Source: Pseudomonas fluorescens (GTDB taxonomy: Bacteria; Pseudomonadota; Gammaproteobacteria; Pseudomonadales; Pseudomonadaceae). Taken from it: 64,000 bases of DNA. Of this stretch, positions 8,161 through 16,980 are shown piece by piece (position 1 is the stretch's first letter; the number at the start of each line of letters is the position of its first letter). The notes under the pieces were generated by a model. It was not told the origin of the DNA. It made no database searches and saw only the letters and a program-made list of their open reading frames with translations. The stretch lies in the NCBI RefSeq assembly GCF_902498065.1, contig NZ_CABVIR010000001.1, forward strand, positions 806,001-870,000, read 5' to 3'. The position numbers and the translations under genes were made by a program.

Positions 8161-9450
8161 ATGTTCCAGCAATCCACACGCCACGTTGCCAGTTACTACG
8201 CCCACACGTGCGCAGATCGACTGGTGGATCGTGTGGCGTTGGAGGGCGAGCAGGACACCGAAGTGTTGATCATCGGCGCCGGCTTCAGTGGCTTGCACAC
8301 GGCGTTGCGACTGGCGCTGGCGGGCAAGCGCGTGACGCTGCTGGAAGCCAGTCGGGTGGCCTGGGCCGCGTCGGGGCGCAATGGCGGTCAGGCCATTCTC
8401 GGTTGGTCGTGCGATATGCCGCCGCTGGAGGCCGCGCTGGGTTATGAGCGCGCGCGGCGGTTGTGGGACAGCATGCGCTGGGCCGCACAGGAGTTGCGCG
8501 CGCTGCCCGGCCGACATGACTTCGACTGTGATTACCGGCCCGGCCACCTCTGGACGTCGGTGATGCCGCGCCGGGTGAGCCTGCTTTCCGAGTGGCAACA
8601 CGAAGCGAGCCACAAATGGGGCCACGATGGTTTGCAATTCATTCCCCGTGAAGCGTTGCCGCAGTGGGTCGCCAGTGAGCGCTATCAGGCAGGTCTGTTT
8701 GATCCTGAAGGCGGTCACCTTAACCCGTTGAAACTGGCGCTCGGCCTGGCGGCGGCTATCGAGTGCGCCGGGGGTCGCATTCATGAGCAAAGCAAGGCAC
8801 TGAATTACCGCGAGGAGGGTGGCCGGTACGTGGTCACCACTGAGCGCGGGCGCATCCGGGCCGATGTGCTGGTGCTGGCTTGCAATGCCTACCTGGATCG
8901 GCTCGATCCGCAACTGTCGAGTTGTGTGTTGCCGGTCGGCACCTATCAGGTCGCCACCGCGCCGCTTTCTCAGGCGCAGGCGACCGCGCTGCTGCCGAGC
9001 AATGTCTGCGTCACCGACAATCAATTCGTCCTCGATTATTTCCGTCGTACGCCGGATAACCGCTTGCTGTTCGGCGGTGGCTGCACCTACCTGGGTGGCA
9101 TGCCGAAGGACATTGCTGCCGCGACCCGGCCGTTCCTGCAACGGGTGTTTCCCCAGCTCAAGGGCGTCGAACTGGAATTCGCTTGGGGCGGGCATATCGA
9201 CCTCACACTCAAGCGCACGCCTGACATTGGTCGACGCGGCGATCTCTATTGGCTGCAGGGTTATTCTGGCCACGGTGTACTGCCGACCCTGGCCGGGGCC
9301 CGCGCTGTGTCCGACGCGATACTCGGTCAGGCAGATGAGCTGGCCTTGTATCAGGGCCTGGTCAACAGCCGTTTCCCCGGCGGCAAATACATGGCGGCGC
9401 CGCTGGAAGCTATCGGCAAGGCCTGGTATCGGTTGCGCGACAGCCTTTGA
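8161..9450 (+). CDS. FAD-dependent oxidoreductase, gamma-glutamylputrescine oxidase-like (PuuB/PauB)
   Basis: 429 residues. The FAD-binding dinucleotide motif is VLIIGAGFSGLHTALRLALAG (about 43-63), followed by the SGRNGGQ motif characteristic of DAO-family PuuB/OrdL oxidases, and a C-terminal GYSGHGV flavin-binding stretch. The family oxidises gamma-glutamylated polyamines or related amines to aldehydes with release of H2O2. With the XRE-cupin regulator and the GS-like ligase downstream it forms a compact polyamine or amine catabolic set. Exact substrate unknown. Confidence 0.85.
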   Translation: MFQQSTRHVASYYAHTCADRLVDRVALEGEQDTEVLIIGAGFSGLHTALRLALAGKRVTLLEASRVAWAASGRNGGQAILGWSCDMPPLEAALGYERARRLWDSMRWAAQELRALPGRHDFDCDYRPGHLWTSVMPRRVSLLSEWQHEASHKWGHDGLQFIPREALPQWVASERYQAGLFDPEGGHLNPLKLALGLAAAIECAGGRIHEQSKALNYREEGGRYVVTTERGRIRADVLVLACNAYLDRLDPQLSSCVLPVGTYQVATAPLSQAQATALLPSNVCVTDNQFVLDYFRRTPDNRLLFGGGCTYLGGMPKDIAAATRPFLQRVFPQLKGVELEFAWGGHIDLTLKRTPDIGRRGDLYWLQGYSGHGVLPTLAGARAVSDAILGQADELALYQGLVNSRFPGGKYMAAPLEAIGKAWYRLRDSL

Positions 9451-9476
9451 ACCGCACATTTTCTGGAAGCTTTCAG

Positions 9477-10031
9477 ATGGACATGCAAGAAGAGATTTCG
9501 GCGCTGGCGATCCTGATTCAGGACCTGCGCAAACACAAAAAATACACGCTCAAGGAACTGGCGGACAAAATCGGTCGCTCCGTCGGATTCCTCTCACAAG
9601 TCGAGCGTGGATTGTCCCGTCCGACCGTGGCGGATTTGACCGCCATCAGCGAAACCCTTGGCGTACCGACCACCTATTTCTACAGCCTGCCCAAACCCAT
9701 GGCCTTGCCATGGGTGACCCGGCCGGATGAGCGCCGCACGCTGTATTACGCCGACGGCATCACCGACATCCTGGTCTCGCCGAAAATGCGCGCCTCGTTC
9801 TCGATGCTCGAAAGCCGGCTCGAACCCGGCGCCAGCAGCGGTGACCGGCACATGAACGACAGCTCGGAGCAGGGCGGTTATGTCCTGGAAGGGCAACTGA
9901 CGCTTTGGCTGGGTGACGATCAACCGGTCACCCTGGGGGCCGGAGACAGCTTTCAGCTCGCCAGCCATGCCCATTGCCGCTACGGCAATCTCACCGATCA
10001 GCTCACCCGGGTGCTCTGGGTTTACACCTGA
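9477..10031 (+). CDS. XRE-family regulator with cupin domain (PuuR-like)
   Basis: 184 residues from the ATG at 9477; an in-frame TTG at 9447 overlaps the previous gene but has no ribosome site. The N-terminal helix-turn-helix (YTLKELADKIGRSVGFLSQ, about 22-40) is followed by a C-terminal cupin (EQGGYVLEGQLTLWLGD, GDSFQL) that would sense a small ligand. The architecture equals E. coli PuuR and Pseudomonas PsdR/BauR-type repressors. It is sandwiched between oxidase and ligase genes, suggesting that it controls them, probably through the inverted repeat before 8161. Confidence 0.85.
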   Translation: MDMQEEISALAILIQDLRKHKKYTLKELADKIGRSVGFLSQVERGLSRPTVADLTAISETLGVPTTYFYSLPKPMALPWVTRPDERRTLYYADGITDILVSPKMRASFSMLESRLEPGASSGDRHMNDSSEQGGYVLEGQLTLWLGDDQPVTLGAGDSFQLASHAHCRYGNLTDQLTRVLWVYT

Positions 10032-10050
10032 TAAAACAACAAGGAACAAC

Positions 10051-11400
10051 ATGATGGATGCTGTCTGCTCTGATCTGGTTGCTGAAGTTCGCGCGTTTCG
10101 CCAGCGCTTCCCGGATGTGCGCTACGTGGACCTGATTGCCCTGGACATTCCCGGGCATTTCTACGGCAAGCGCTATCCAATCGAGATGCTCGAAAAGGTC
10201 GCCGCCGGCAGTGCGCTCAAGCTGCCGCAGAATTGTGTATTGCTTGGGACTCAAGGTGGACTGTTCAAAATCGGCGACTACTGTTTCAACGACGGCGACC
10301 CGGATGCGCCCCGTCGGTTGGTGCCAGGCACGCTGAAAATCGTCGACTGGGAAAAACAGCCGCTGGGGCAGATGTTGATCACCTCCAGCGGCACTGAAAA
10401 ACCCATCGTCTTCGAACCACGGGAAGTACTGGCGCAGGTTCTTGACCGCCTCGCTCGCAAAGGGATTTTTCCGGTGGTGGCCTTCGAGCTGGAGTTCTAT
10501 CTGTTCGATCGCCAGTTACGTGACGGCTTGCCACAGTTTGCGCGCGATCCGTTGACCGACGATGCGGACGATCAGCCGAACATGCACATCGAGCGGCTGT
10601 CGCGGTTTGCGCCGGTGCTCGATGACATGGTCGAGACGGCACGGGCGCAAGGCATCGACACCACAGTGATCACTGCCGAGCTGGGACCGGGTCAGTTCGA
10701 GATCAACTTCGGTCACCTGGATGATGGCCTGCGGGCAGCCGACTGGGCGGCGCTGTTCTGCCGCAGCACACGCGGCGTGGCGCTCAAGCACAACTACCGC
10801 GCCAGTTTCATGGCCAAGCCTTACTTGCAACATCCCGGCAGCGGCATGCATGTTCATGTGAGCCTGTACGACGAGGCGGGCAACAATCTGTTGGCAGCCA
10901 ATGACCAACAACCGCTGCGCCATGCCGTGGCCGGTTGCCTGGAATTGTTGCCGCATTGCATGCCGATCTTCGCGCCGAATCACAACGCGCTGCGTCGCTT
11001 GAGCGGCACCGTGAATGTCGCGACGCGTGCCAGTTGGGGCTTCGAAGATCGGGACGCCTGCCTGCGGGTTCCTGAGTCGGACGCCAGGAATCTGCGCATC
11101 GAACATCGCCTCGCCGGCGCCGATGCCAACCCTTATCTGGTGTTGGCGGCGATTCTGGTCGGGTTGGAACAAGGACTCGAAGCCGGTCGTCAACCGATCG
11201 CGCCGCTCAATGAAGACCGCAGCAGTGGCATCAACTTCCCGTTGGAGATGCTGGAGGCCGTTCAGTCCATGCAACACCACCCGCAGTTGCGCGAAGGATT
11301 GGGTGCGGAGTTTGTAAACGTGTACTGCGAAAACAAACGTCAGGACCATTTGGCATTTATGCAGGACATCAATGCGCGTGAATATCGCTGGTACCTGTAG
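10051..11400 (+). CDS. Glutamine synthetase-like ligase (gamma-glutamylpolyamine synthetase family)
   Basis: 449 residues from the ATG at 10051, preceded by AAGGAAC. It has the GS-type beta-grasp N-domain and catalytic domain, with FELEFYLFD and the ammonia/substrate region HPGSGMHVHVSL and APNHNALRRL. The family (PuuA/PauA and GlnA3/GlnA4 types) uses ATP to glutamylate putrescine or other amines. Pairing with a PuuB-like oxidase supports amine rather than ammonia as the acceptor. No puuC/puuD-type genes follow, so the later steps lie elsewhere. Confidence 0.85.
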   Translation: MMDAVCSDLVAEVRAFRQRFPDVRYVDLIALDIPGHFYGKRYPIEMLEKVAAGSALKLPQNCVLLGTQGGLFKIGDYCFNDGDPDAPRRLVPGTLKIVDWEKQPLGQMLITSSGTEKPIVFEPREVLAQVLDRLARKGIFPVVAFELEFYLFDRQLRDGLPQFARDPLTDDADDQPNMHIERLSRFAPVLDDMVETARAQGIDTTVITAELGPGQFEINFGHLDDGLRAADWAALFCRSTRGVALKHNYRASFMAKPYLQHPGSGMHVHVSLYDEAGNNLLAANDQQPLRHAVAGCLELLPHCMPIFAPNHNALRRLSGTVNVATRASWGFEDRDACLRVPESDARNLRIEHRLAGADANPYLVLAAILVGLEQGLEAGRQPIAPLNEDRSSGINFPLEMLEAVQSMQHHPQLREGLGAEFVNVYCENKRQDHLAFMQDINAREYRWYL

Positions 11401-11489
11401 TTGACCGCTTGTCGTCACTCGACCTCAAAAAAAGTGTGGATATTTAAGGACTTGGAAGTATTAGTAACCGGATGGTGAGTTAAAATATC

Positions 11490-11592
11490 TTGTTACAAGG
11501 TGAAATATTCCGTAATATCCGCCCCGCGTTCACCACCACGGTTTATGCATTTTTAAATCCCGGGCGTCCATCAGCTGCCTGGGATTTTTTTT
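11490..11592 (+). ncRNA. Candidate small RNA (promoter plus terminator, about 68 nt)
   Basis: A sigma70-like promoter (TTGTTA at 11490-11495, 17-base spacer, TAATAT at 11513-11518) is followed after about 40 bases by a strong terminator: ATCCCGGGC at 11557-11565, GCCTGGGAT at 11577-11585, then eight T. A transcript starting near 11525 would be about 68 nt and contains no convincing reading frame. I do not recognise it as a named Pseudomonas sRNA. It may alternatively be a terminator of the upstream ligase gene with an unused promoter-like sequence. Confidence 0.4.
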
Positions 11593-11690
11593 GCCTTGAA
11601 TAAGCGGTGCTGCAAAAATCATTCACTGGAAATAGACGTTCCATCGACCTCGCTGAACGGCTGCACCGGCTGATCCTTCGCGATAGCCAT

Positions 11691-11724
11691 TAAAAAGCCC
11701 GGCCAATGCAGATTGGCTGGGCTT
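11691..11724 (-). terminator. Rho-independent terminator of the dienelactone hydrolase gene
   Basis: On the reverse strand AAGCCCAGCCAAT pairs with ATTGGCCGGGCTT (one mismatch) around a 4-base loop, followed by TTTAA. It lies about 105 bases after the hydrolase stop codon. Confidence 0.8.
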
Positions 11725-11759
11725 GATGAGAGGGTCAGCCGCGCGGTGCGGCGATCCGA

Positions 11760-11812
11760 CTTGCTGGCAATGGCGTATTCGAGGACACCCTCGCCAGCAA
11801 GCCTGGCTCCTG
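11760..11812. repeat. REP palindrome
   Basis: CTTGCTGGC (11760-11768) and GCCAGCAAG (11793-11801) are perfect inverse complements, followed by CCTGGCTCCTGC, the usual Pseudomonas REP tail. Confidence 0.75.
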
Positions 11813-11829
11813 CGAAACGCGTGCCGGCC

Positions 11830-12528
11830 TTAGAGTTCCATACCCAAAAAGATCAAGGTATTGCCATGGGCTTCAACGGCTGCGCGCTGGTTGTAGCTGT
11901 CGCGATGCGAGCAGTTGAAGCCGTGCTCGGCTTCCGGGTAAACCACGATTTCCACGTTATCGTTAGTGTCGAAACGCTCGGCGATTTTCTCCACGTCGTC
12001 CAGCGAAATGTGGCTGTCCTGTTCGCCGAAGTGCATCAGCAGCGGCACTTCGATTTCGTCGGCGCGGTCCAGTTGGTTCTGGATGCCGCCGCCGTAATAG
12101 GCGATCGCCACGTCCACCAGCCCATTGGCGGCGGTGTGGTACGAGAGCAAGCCGCCGAAGCAATAACCGATGGAGGCAATGCCGCCATCCAGACCCGGCT
12201 GTGCTTTCAGGGCGTCGATGGCCAGTTCGATGTCTTTCTGTGCTTTGCCGACATCGGTGGCATTCATCAATTCGACGGCGCGTTTCCAGCCGGCTTCGTC
12301 GTAGGTCAGTTCGATGCGCGGGCCGCTGCGCCAGAACAGGTCTGGTGCAATGACCAGGTAGCCGTCGGCGGCGTATTGCTCGGCGACCGAGCGGATGTGT
12401 TCATTCACACCGAAGATCTCCTGGATCAGCACGATCCCCGGGCCTTTCTGGGTATGCGGAATCGCCAGGTAAGCGTCGAATTTACCTTCAGCGCTGTCGA
12501 TTTCGATCCATTGGGTGGTCACGCTCAT
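11830..12528 (-). CDS. Dienelactone hydrolase family protein
   Basis: 232 residues, an alpha/beta hydrolase with the dienelactone hydrolase triad: nucleophile C123 in GYCFGG, D171 in GEQDSH and H202 in EAEHGF, plus the QEIFGVN motif that holds the conserved Glu. The family hydrolyses dienelactones and other small esters or lactones. No chlorocatechol genes are adjacent, so it is probably one of the common housekeeping paralogues (YsgA-like) rather than a ClcD-type enzyme. Confidence 0.9.
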   Translation of the reverse strand: MSVTTQWIEIDSAEGKFDAYLAIPHTQKGPGIVLIQEIFGVNEHIRSVAEQYAADGYLVIAPDLFWRSGPRIELTYDEAGWKRAVELMNATDVGKAQKDIELAIDALKAQPGLDGGIASIGYCFGGLLSYHTAANGLVDVAIAYYGGGIQNQLDRADEIEVPLLMHFGEQDSHISLDDVEKIAERFDTNDNVEIVVYPEAEHGFNCSHRDSYNQRAAVEAHGNTLIFLGMEL

Positions 12529-12594
12529 GGTGGCTCCTGTCTTCGCAAGTGAGTTGGAGGGTAGCTTACTGCGGCTGTGTGGCTTTAAAGCTTC

Positions 12595-12759
12595 TCAGCG
12601 CCTGCATCCGTTTAGTTCGCGCAGCACTCGTTTCGAGTTCTCGATGCCTTGGCGGCGCGAATCCTCATTCTGCCCGCCAATGAAGTCGGGAAACAGATGG
12701 TAGCCGAACACCGAGACCAGTGCGCCATAACCGTAGAAATCATAAATGCCCCGGGCCAT
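12595..12759 (-). pseudogene. Short open frame downstream of doxX, possible gene remnant
   Basis: A 54-codon frame starting MARGIYDFYGYGALVSVFGY and ending RELNGCRR. It has no ribosome site at its ATG, and the frame stays open upstream into the doxX stop region (RRFDNDRARTH before the Met). The sequence looks protein-like, with an aromatic/Gly-rich beginning and a charged helical end, but I cannot name the family. It could be the tail of a decayed gene or a real small protein translated by read-on from doxX. Confidence 0.35.
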
Positions 12760-12797
12760 GTGGGTGCGGGCGCGGTCGTTATCGAAACGCCGGCGCC

Positions 12798-13313
12798 TCA
12801 GCGGTGGTTGCGACGCCAGAAGAATCGAGCCAGTAACGTATCGAGACTGAGCTTGCCGGCACCCGAGAGCAACAGCGGCAGCAGGGCGGCGAGGTAGATC
12901 AGCGGCAGCTTGAAGTTGCCGTAGCCCTTGTTGCTGATGGAGTAGCCTTGAGCAAGCTCACTCAATGTAGACCAATCGGCTGGCCAGTGAACGGCAGCCG
13001 TCGCGACGATGGTCACCACGATCAGCACGACGGCCGAAATCCGCGTACCAAGCCCGACGAGGATGGCGAGGGCGCAAATCAGTTCGGCCCACATCGACAG
13101 TTCCCAGTTCAGCGTGGCCGGCACTTGGTCGAAGGGAAACGGGAAACGATCCTGGATATCAGCGAACCAGTTTTCGCCGTTCCATTTTTCCAGGCCGGAC
13201 TCGAAAAATTCCCAGGCGATGAACAGCCGTAAGGTCAGAGGAGCGAGCCAGCTACCGGCACGGTCGAGATTCAGGTGCAGGCCTTTCACAGCCGACGAGA
13301 TTGCAGAGTTCAT
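12798..13313 (-). CDS. DoxX family membrane protein, HvfX-like
   Basis: 171 residues with four predicted membrane helices ([61 protein letters not shown]) and the DoxX pattern GLEKW. Such proteins commonly accompany HvfA-type peptide operons (the HvfX family). Here it directly follows the EGKC peptide gene, 53 bases away on the same strand, with its own GGAGA site. The core modification genes hvfB (DUF692) and hvfC (DUF2063) normally found with them are absent here. Confidence 0.85.
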   Translation of the reverse strand: MNSAISSAVKGLHLNLDRAGSWLAPLTLRLFIAWEFFESGLEKWNGENWFADIQDRFPFPFDQVPATLNWELSMWAELICALAILVGLGTRISAVVLIVVTIVATAAVHWPADWSTLSELAQGYSISNKGYGNFKLPLIYLAALLPLLLSGAGKLSLDTLLARFFWRRNHR

Positions 13314-13366
13314 GGACGTGGTCTCCGTTCAGTCAGGGATGCGGGGCTCGTGGCCCCGCGCAAGGG

Positions 13367-13570
13367 TTACTCGCCAGCGCCGCACTTACCTTCGCCGCAT
13401 TTGCCTTCAGCCGGTTTTTCCGCGGTGTCGGCCTGAACCTGGCTGTAGCCGTGGGCCAGTTGCTTCATGCTGAACGCTTCGGACTCGGAGGCCGATGCGA
13501 CGTTGGACAGGGCCAAGCCGCCCGCAATGATCAGGCCGAGGGTCAGGGAAGCAGTCGAGAGCTTGAACAT
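13367..13570 (-). CDS. HvfA-like EGKC-repeat peptide (oxazolone/thioamide RiPP metallophore precursor family)
   Basis: 67 residues from the ATG at 13570, preceded by GGAG. A signal peptide (KLSTASLTLGLIIAGGLALSN, cut near AxA at 25-27) is followed by a short acidic mature region ending EGKCGEGKCGAGE, with Cys 58 and 63 in two EGKC repeats. This is the hallmark of the HvfA/bufferin-type copper-binding precursors, whose EGKC cysteines are modified by a DUF692 enzyme with a partner protein. Neither enzyme gene is adjacent. It has fewer EGKC motifs than longer bufferins. Confidence 0.85.
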   Translation of the reverse strand: MFKLSTASLTLGLIIAGGLALSNVASASESEAFSMKQLAHGYSQVQADTAEKPAEGKCGEGKCGAGE

Positions 13571-13858
13571 GGTGATACTCCGTTGCATTGAGTGAGTTGA
13601 GCGCTTTGATCGGCTGAGCCAATCGACAGGCACATTTCATCAATCGGGTGTATCTGCGATGTGTCGTCGGGGTGGGGTTTTATGGCCGGGGTGTTTCAAG
13701 GGCGGCTCTGTATACATGCTGATACACAGGCACCGTCGCTCCCACAGGGGGCGTGGAGTTTATAAGATTGTGCTCAGGCATCTGTGATTCGCTGCCGACC
13801 GACAGCGTCTAGCGTCAGTGTCCCCGCAATCCCATGGGGCGAGACTTCGGAACCCGGC

Positions 13859-14767
13859 ATGCAAGCGCTGTTGAACGAGATCCTTGACGCAGTCCGGCCC
13901 CTGATCGGTCAGGGCAAGGTGGCTGATTACATTCCCGCCCTCGGCACCGTGCCGGCCAATCAACTGGGCATCGCCGTGTATGGCAATGACGGCGAATTGT
14001 TTTGCGCCGGCGACGCCCACACGCCGTTCTCGGTGCAAAGTATTTCCAAGGTGTTCAGCCTGGTGCAGGCCATTGAGCATTCCGGTGAAGCCATCTGGCA
14101 GCGCCTGGGGCACGAACCTTCCGGCCAGCCGTTCAACTCGCTGGTGCAGCTGGAATTCGAGCGCGGGCGCCCGCGAAATCCGTTCATCAACGCCGGCGCG
14201 CTGGTGATCTGCGACATCAACCAGTCGCGCTTTGCCGCCCCGGCGTTGTCGATGCGTGATTTCGTCCGGCGTCTGTCGGGCAATCCGCAGGTGATGGTAG
14301 ACGGCAAGGTCGCCGAGTCCGAATACCAGCACCGTGCGCGCAACGCCGCCATGGCGTACCTGATGCAATCCTTCGGCAACTTTCACAACGATGTCGAAGC
14401 GGTGCTGCGCAGCTACTTCAGCCACTGCGCCTTGCGCATGAGCTGCGTGGACCTGGCCCGGGCGTTCTGCTTTCTGGCCAACGACGGCTTCTGCAAGCAC
14501 AGCGGCGAACAGATCCTTAGCGCCCGCCAGACCCAGCAAGTCAACTCGATCATGGCCACCAGCGGGCTCTATGACGAGGCGGGCAACTTCGCCTATCGCG
14601 TCGGTTTGCCCGGCAAGAGCGGCGTGGGCGGCGGGATCGTCGCGGTGGTGCCGGGGCAGTTCACGGTGTGCGTCTGGTCGCCGGAACTGAACGCGGCCGG
14701 CAACTCGCTTGCGGGCATGGCCGCCCTGGAGTTGCTGAGTCAGCGGATTGGCTGGTCGGTGTTCTGA
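13859..14767 (+). CDS. Glutaminase (beta-lactamase-fold)
   Basis: 302 residues from the ATG at 13859, the usual length for bacterial GlsA/GlsB glutaminase, which hydrolyses glutamine to glutamate and ammonia. The catalytic SxxK ([10 protein letters not shown], Ser66/Lys69) is present with the family motifs [25 protein letters not shown] and [17 protein letters not shown]. An upstream in-frame ATG at 13784 would add 25 residues foreign to the family. Monocistronic, with REP-type sequence on both sides. Confidence 0.92.
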   Translation: MQALLNEILDAVRPLIGQGKVADYIPALGTVPANQLGIAVYGNDGELFCAGDAHTPFSVQSISKVFSLVQAIEHSGEAIWQRLGHEPSGQPFNSLVQLEFERGRPRNPFINAGALVICDINQSRFAAPALSMRDFVRRLSGNPQVMVDGKVAESEYQHRARNAAMAYLMQSFGNFHNDVEAVLRSYFSHCALRMSCVDLARAFCFLANDGFCKHSGEQILSARQTQQVNSIMATSGLYDEAGNFAYRVGLPGKSGVGGGIVAVVPGQFTVCVWSPELNAAGNSLAGMAALELLSQRIGWSVF

Positions 14768-14934
14768 CCGCTGGTCCGGGAGTTTTTTCGCGAACAGGTT
14801 CGCTCCCACAGGAGGCGCGGCGTACTGCCTTTGCTGTTCGTGGTCAGAAAGGAGCCGGATGCCCACCGGTTAATGACGCTCCTGGAAATTTGCTATACAT
14901 TTTCCGACCGCCCACTGCATGGTGAAACCGCTTC

Positions 14935-16437
14935 ATGTCTCTTGCGCTCGAACGTCTAGTCGCTGGCACGCCAATCCCTTTCGCTGGTAACCGTGTCACT
15001 GTGGTCAGCCCCGAACTGGCCTTGCGGTTTCAGCCCGGGGACCACCTGTTGGTGGAGCAGCTCAGCGGCGAGTTGCTGCTGATTCCCGTGGCAGACCAGA
15101 AAGCGGCGTCGGTCGCGATTGAGCGGGCCGAAGCAGCGTTTACGGCGATGTCCGTTGTTTCCGACCAAGCGATCAGCGCGTTTTTCGACCTGTTTGCCCT
15201 GCGCCTGGAAAACCAGGACTGCTGGGATTTGATTGAGGCTGCTAACCGCGCCGACATCGAATGGGCCAAGTCACGTGGGCGCTCAACCACACGGTTGCTG
15301 GCCGATGAACGCATGCGCCGCGACATGATCGCTGGCCTCAGGGCCTGGCGCGATGCCTCCGCTACGCGCGGTAAAGTGATCAGTTGCGTCGAGCATGACG
15401 GCTGGAAAGTCGAGCAGGTGGTTTCGCCGTTGGGCATCGTTGCCTTCGTGTTCGAGGGCCGGCCGAATGTTTTCGCCGATGCCGCCGGCGTGTTGCGCAC
15501 CGGCAACACCGCGGTGCTGCGCATTGGCAGCGATGCCTTGGGCACGGCGCAAGCCATCGTCACCCACGCGTTGAATCCGGCATTGAGTGAAGCCGGTTTG
15601 CCGGTGGGCGCGGTGTCGCTGGTGGAAAGCGTCAATCACGCCGCCGGCTGGGCGATGTTCGCCGACCGGCGCCTGTCACTGGCGGTCGCCCGGGGTTCGG
15701 GGCGCGCGGTCAGTCAGTTGGGCAGCATCGCGCAACAGGTCGGCACTGCCGTCAGCCTGCATGGCACCGGCGGCGCCTGGCTGGTCGCCGACAAGGACGC
15801 CGACGCCAAGCGTTTTGCCGCCGTCGTGCGCAATTCCCTGGACCGTAAAGTCTGCAACACCCTGAACGTATGCCTGATCCACCGCGATCGTGCCGCCGAA
15901 CTGGTGCCGCTGTTTCTGGACGCCCTGCAAAAAGCCGGCACCGCCCGGGAAGAGGGCTGCAAATTGCACATCGTCGAGGGCAGCGAAGCGTATTTGCCGA
16001 GCCATTGGCGGACCGCAACCGTCGAGGTCTATCGCGCCGACGGCTACCAGACCGAAGCGTTGGCCGAGCCACTGCCCGAAGACCAATTGGGCCGCGAGTG
16101 GGAGTGGGAAGAAACCCCGGAAGTCAGCCTCAAGATCGTCGACGACCTGAGCCAGGCCATCACCTTGTTCAATCGCTATAGCCCGCAATTCACCGTGTCG
16201 TTGATCAGTGAAAATGCCGAGGCCCATGAACGCTTCTACAACGCGGTCAATGCGCCTTTTGTCGGCAACGGGATTACCCGCTGGGTCGACGGGCAGTACG
16301 CGCTGAATAAACCGGAACTGGGTCTTTCGAACTGGGAGAGCGGGCGTCTGTTTGCCCGCAGCGCGATTCTCTCGGGCGATGGCGTGTTCACGATCCGCAG
16401 CCGCATGACCCAGATCGATCTGTCGGTCAAACGCTGA
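14935..16437 (+). CDS. ProA-like (glutamate-5-semialdehyde dehydrogenase family) aldehyde dehydrogenase with N-terminal extension
   Basis: 500 residues. From about residue 60 onward it follows gamma-glutamyl phosphate reductase: PLGIVAFVFEGRPNVFADAAG, the SLHGTGG stretch and the catalytic Cys307 in RKVCNTLNVCLIH. True ProA is about 420 residues; here about 60 extra N-terminal residues (RVTVVSPELALRFQPGDHLLV) form a small beta-rich segment that I do not recognise. The standard proA should be elsewhere. It could act on another phosphorylated or CoA-activated acid. It follows glutaminase on the same strand after 167 bases, a possible glutamate-related link. Confidence 0.75.
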   Translation: MSLALERLVAGTPIPFAGNRVTVVSPELALRFQPGDHLLVEQLSGELLLIPVADQKAASVAIERAEAAFTAMSVVSDQAISAFFDLFALRLENQDCWDLIEAANRADIEWAKSRGRSTTRLLADERMRRDMIAGLRAWRDASATRGKVISCVEHDGWKVEQVVSPLGIVAFVFEGRPNVFADAAGVLRTGNTAVLRIGSDALGTAQAIVTHALNPALSEAGLPVGAVSLVESVNHAAGWAMFADRRLSLAVARGSGRAVSQLGSIAQQVGTAVSLHGTGGAWLVADKDADAKRFAAVVRNSLDRKVCNTLNVCLIHRDRAAELVPLFLDALQKAGTAREEGCKLHIVEGSEAYLPSHWRTATVEVYRADGYQTEALAEPLPEDQLGREWEWEETPEVSLKIVDDLSQAITLFNRYSPQFTVSLISENAEAHERFYNAVNAPFVGNGITRWVDGQYALNKPELGLSNWESGRLFARSAILSGDGVFTIRSRMTQIDLSVKR

Positions 16438-16510
16438 GTTCCCGACCTCAAGCGCGGACCGCACTATAATTAAGGGTGTCTGTGACTGCGTCTTGAGACA
16501 GGGGTACGCC

Positions 16511-16861
16511 ATGAAACTTCAATCCTTTGAGCACTACTCTCATCAACTGGAAATGGCCGCGCACGACGCGTGGCTGACTGCCCGGGTGAAGTCGGCCATG
16601 GCGTTGGCCGATCCGGGCCTTGGCCTGCAAGTCCACGTCAAAACCCTCGCCGGAACGGTGATGTTGAGTGGTCGCGTCAACACTCATAAGCAATGTGAAC
16701 AGGCAGTTGCGCTGGCCCGTACGGTGAGTGGTGTCAATGAAATAGATGCCAGGGAATTGCTGACTCACGTGTTCACGCCTGGGAGCTTTCCAGCAGCGCC
16801 GAACGCCGAGGAAAGCCCGGAGATCCGGCCGTCATCGTCAGCCAAACCGGAAGACAAATGA
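16511..16861 (+). CDS. BON domain protein
   Basis: 116 residues from the ATG at 16511. A single BON-type domain spans about 20-90: WLTARVKSAMALADPGLGLQ, KTLAGTVMLSGRVNTHKQCEQA, ARTVSGVNEIDARELL. BON domains bind membranes or ligands and occur in OsmY-like stress proteins. There is no obvious signal peptide, so it is probably cytoplasmic, with a disordered Pro/Ser tail. A perfect TATAAT box lies at 16465-16470, suggesting its own promoter. Confidence 0.8.
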   Translation: MKLQSFEHYSHQLEMAAHDAWLTARVKSAMALADPGLGLQVHVKTLAGTVMLSGRVNTHKQCEQAVALARTVSGVNEIDARELLTHVFTPGSFPAAPNAEESPEIRPSSSAKPEDK

Positions 16862-16980
16862 AGCGGGGTGCAGCGTTCCCGTGAACCGGGCGCGCTGCAT
16901 CTTCACCTCTCGGCTATTTAGCGCTGACGCTGATGTGCTGCGCGCTGCCGGCTGAGGGCGATGACCCTCAGGGGCACGGA

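Larger units (their letters stand above)
11401..11829. other. Intergenic region holding sRNA candidate, reverse-strand terminator and REP
   Basis: 429 bases with no supported protein gene. Left to right: an AT-rich promoter-like stretch, a candidate short transcript, a reverse-strand terminator for the dienelactone hydrolase gene and a REP palindrome. Each is listed separately. Confidence 0.6.

Noticed and set aside
9447..9476. TTG start for the XRE-cupin regulator overlapping the oxidase stop
   Set aside because: No ribosome site and ten residues foreign to the family; the ATG at 9477 fits better.
11428..11480. Several GGA motifs suggesting an RsmX/Y/Z-type regulatory RNA
   Set aside because: The GGA triplets are not in evident stem-loops and no GacA box (TGTAAG..CTTACA) lies at the right distance; they also lie upstream of the likely transcript start.
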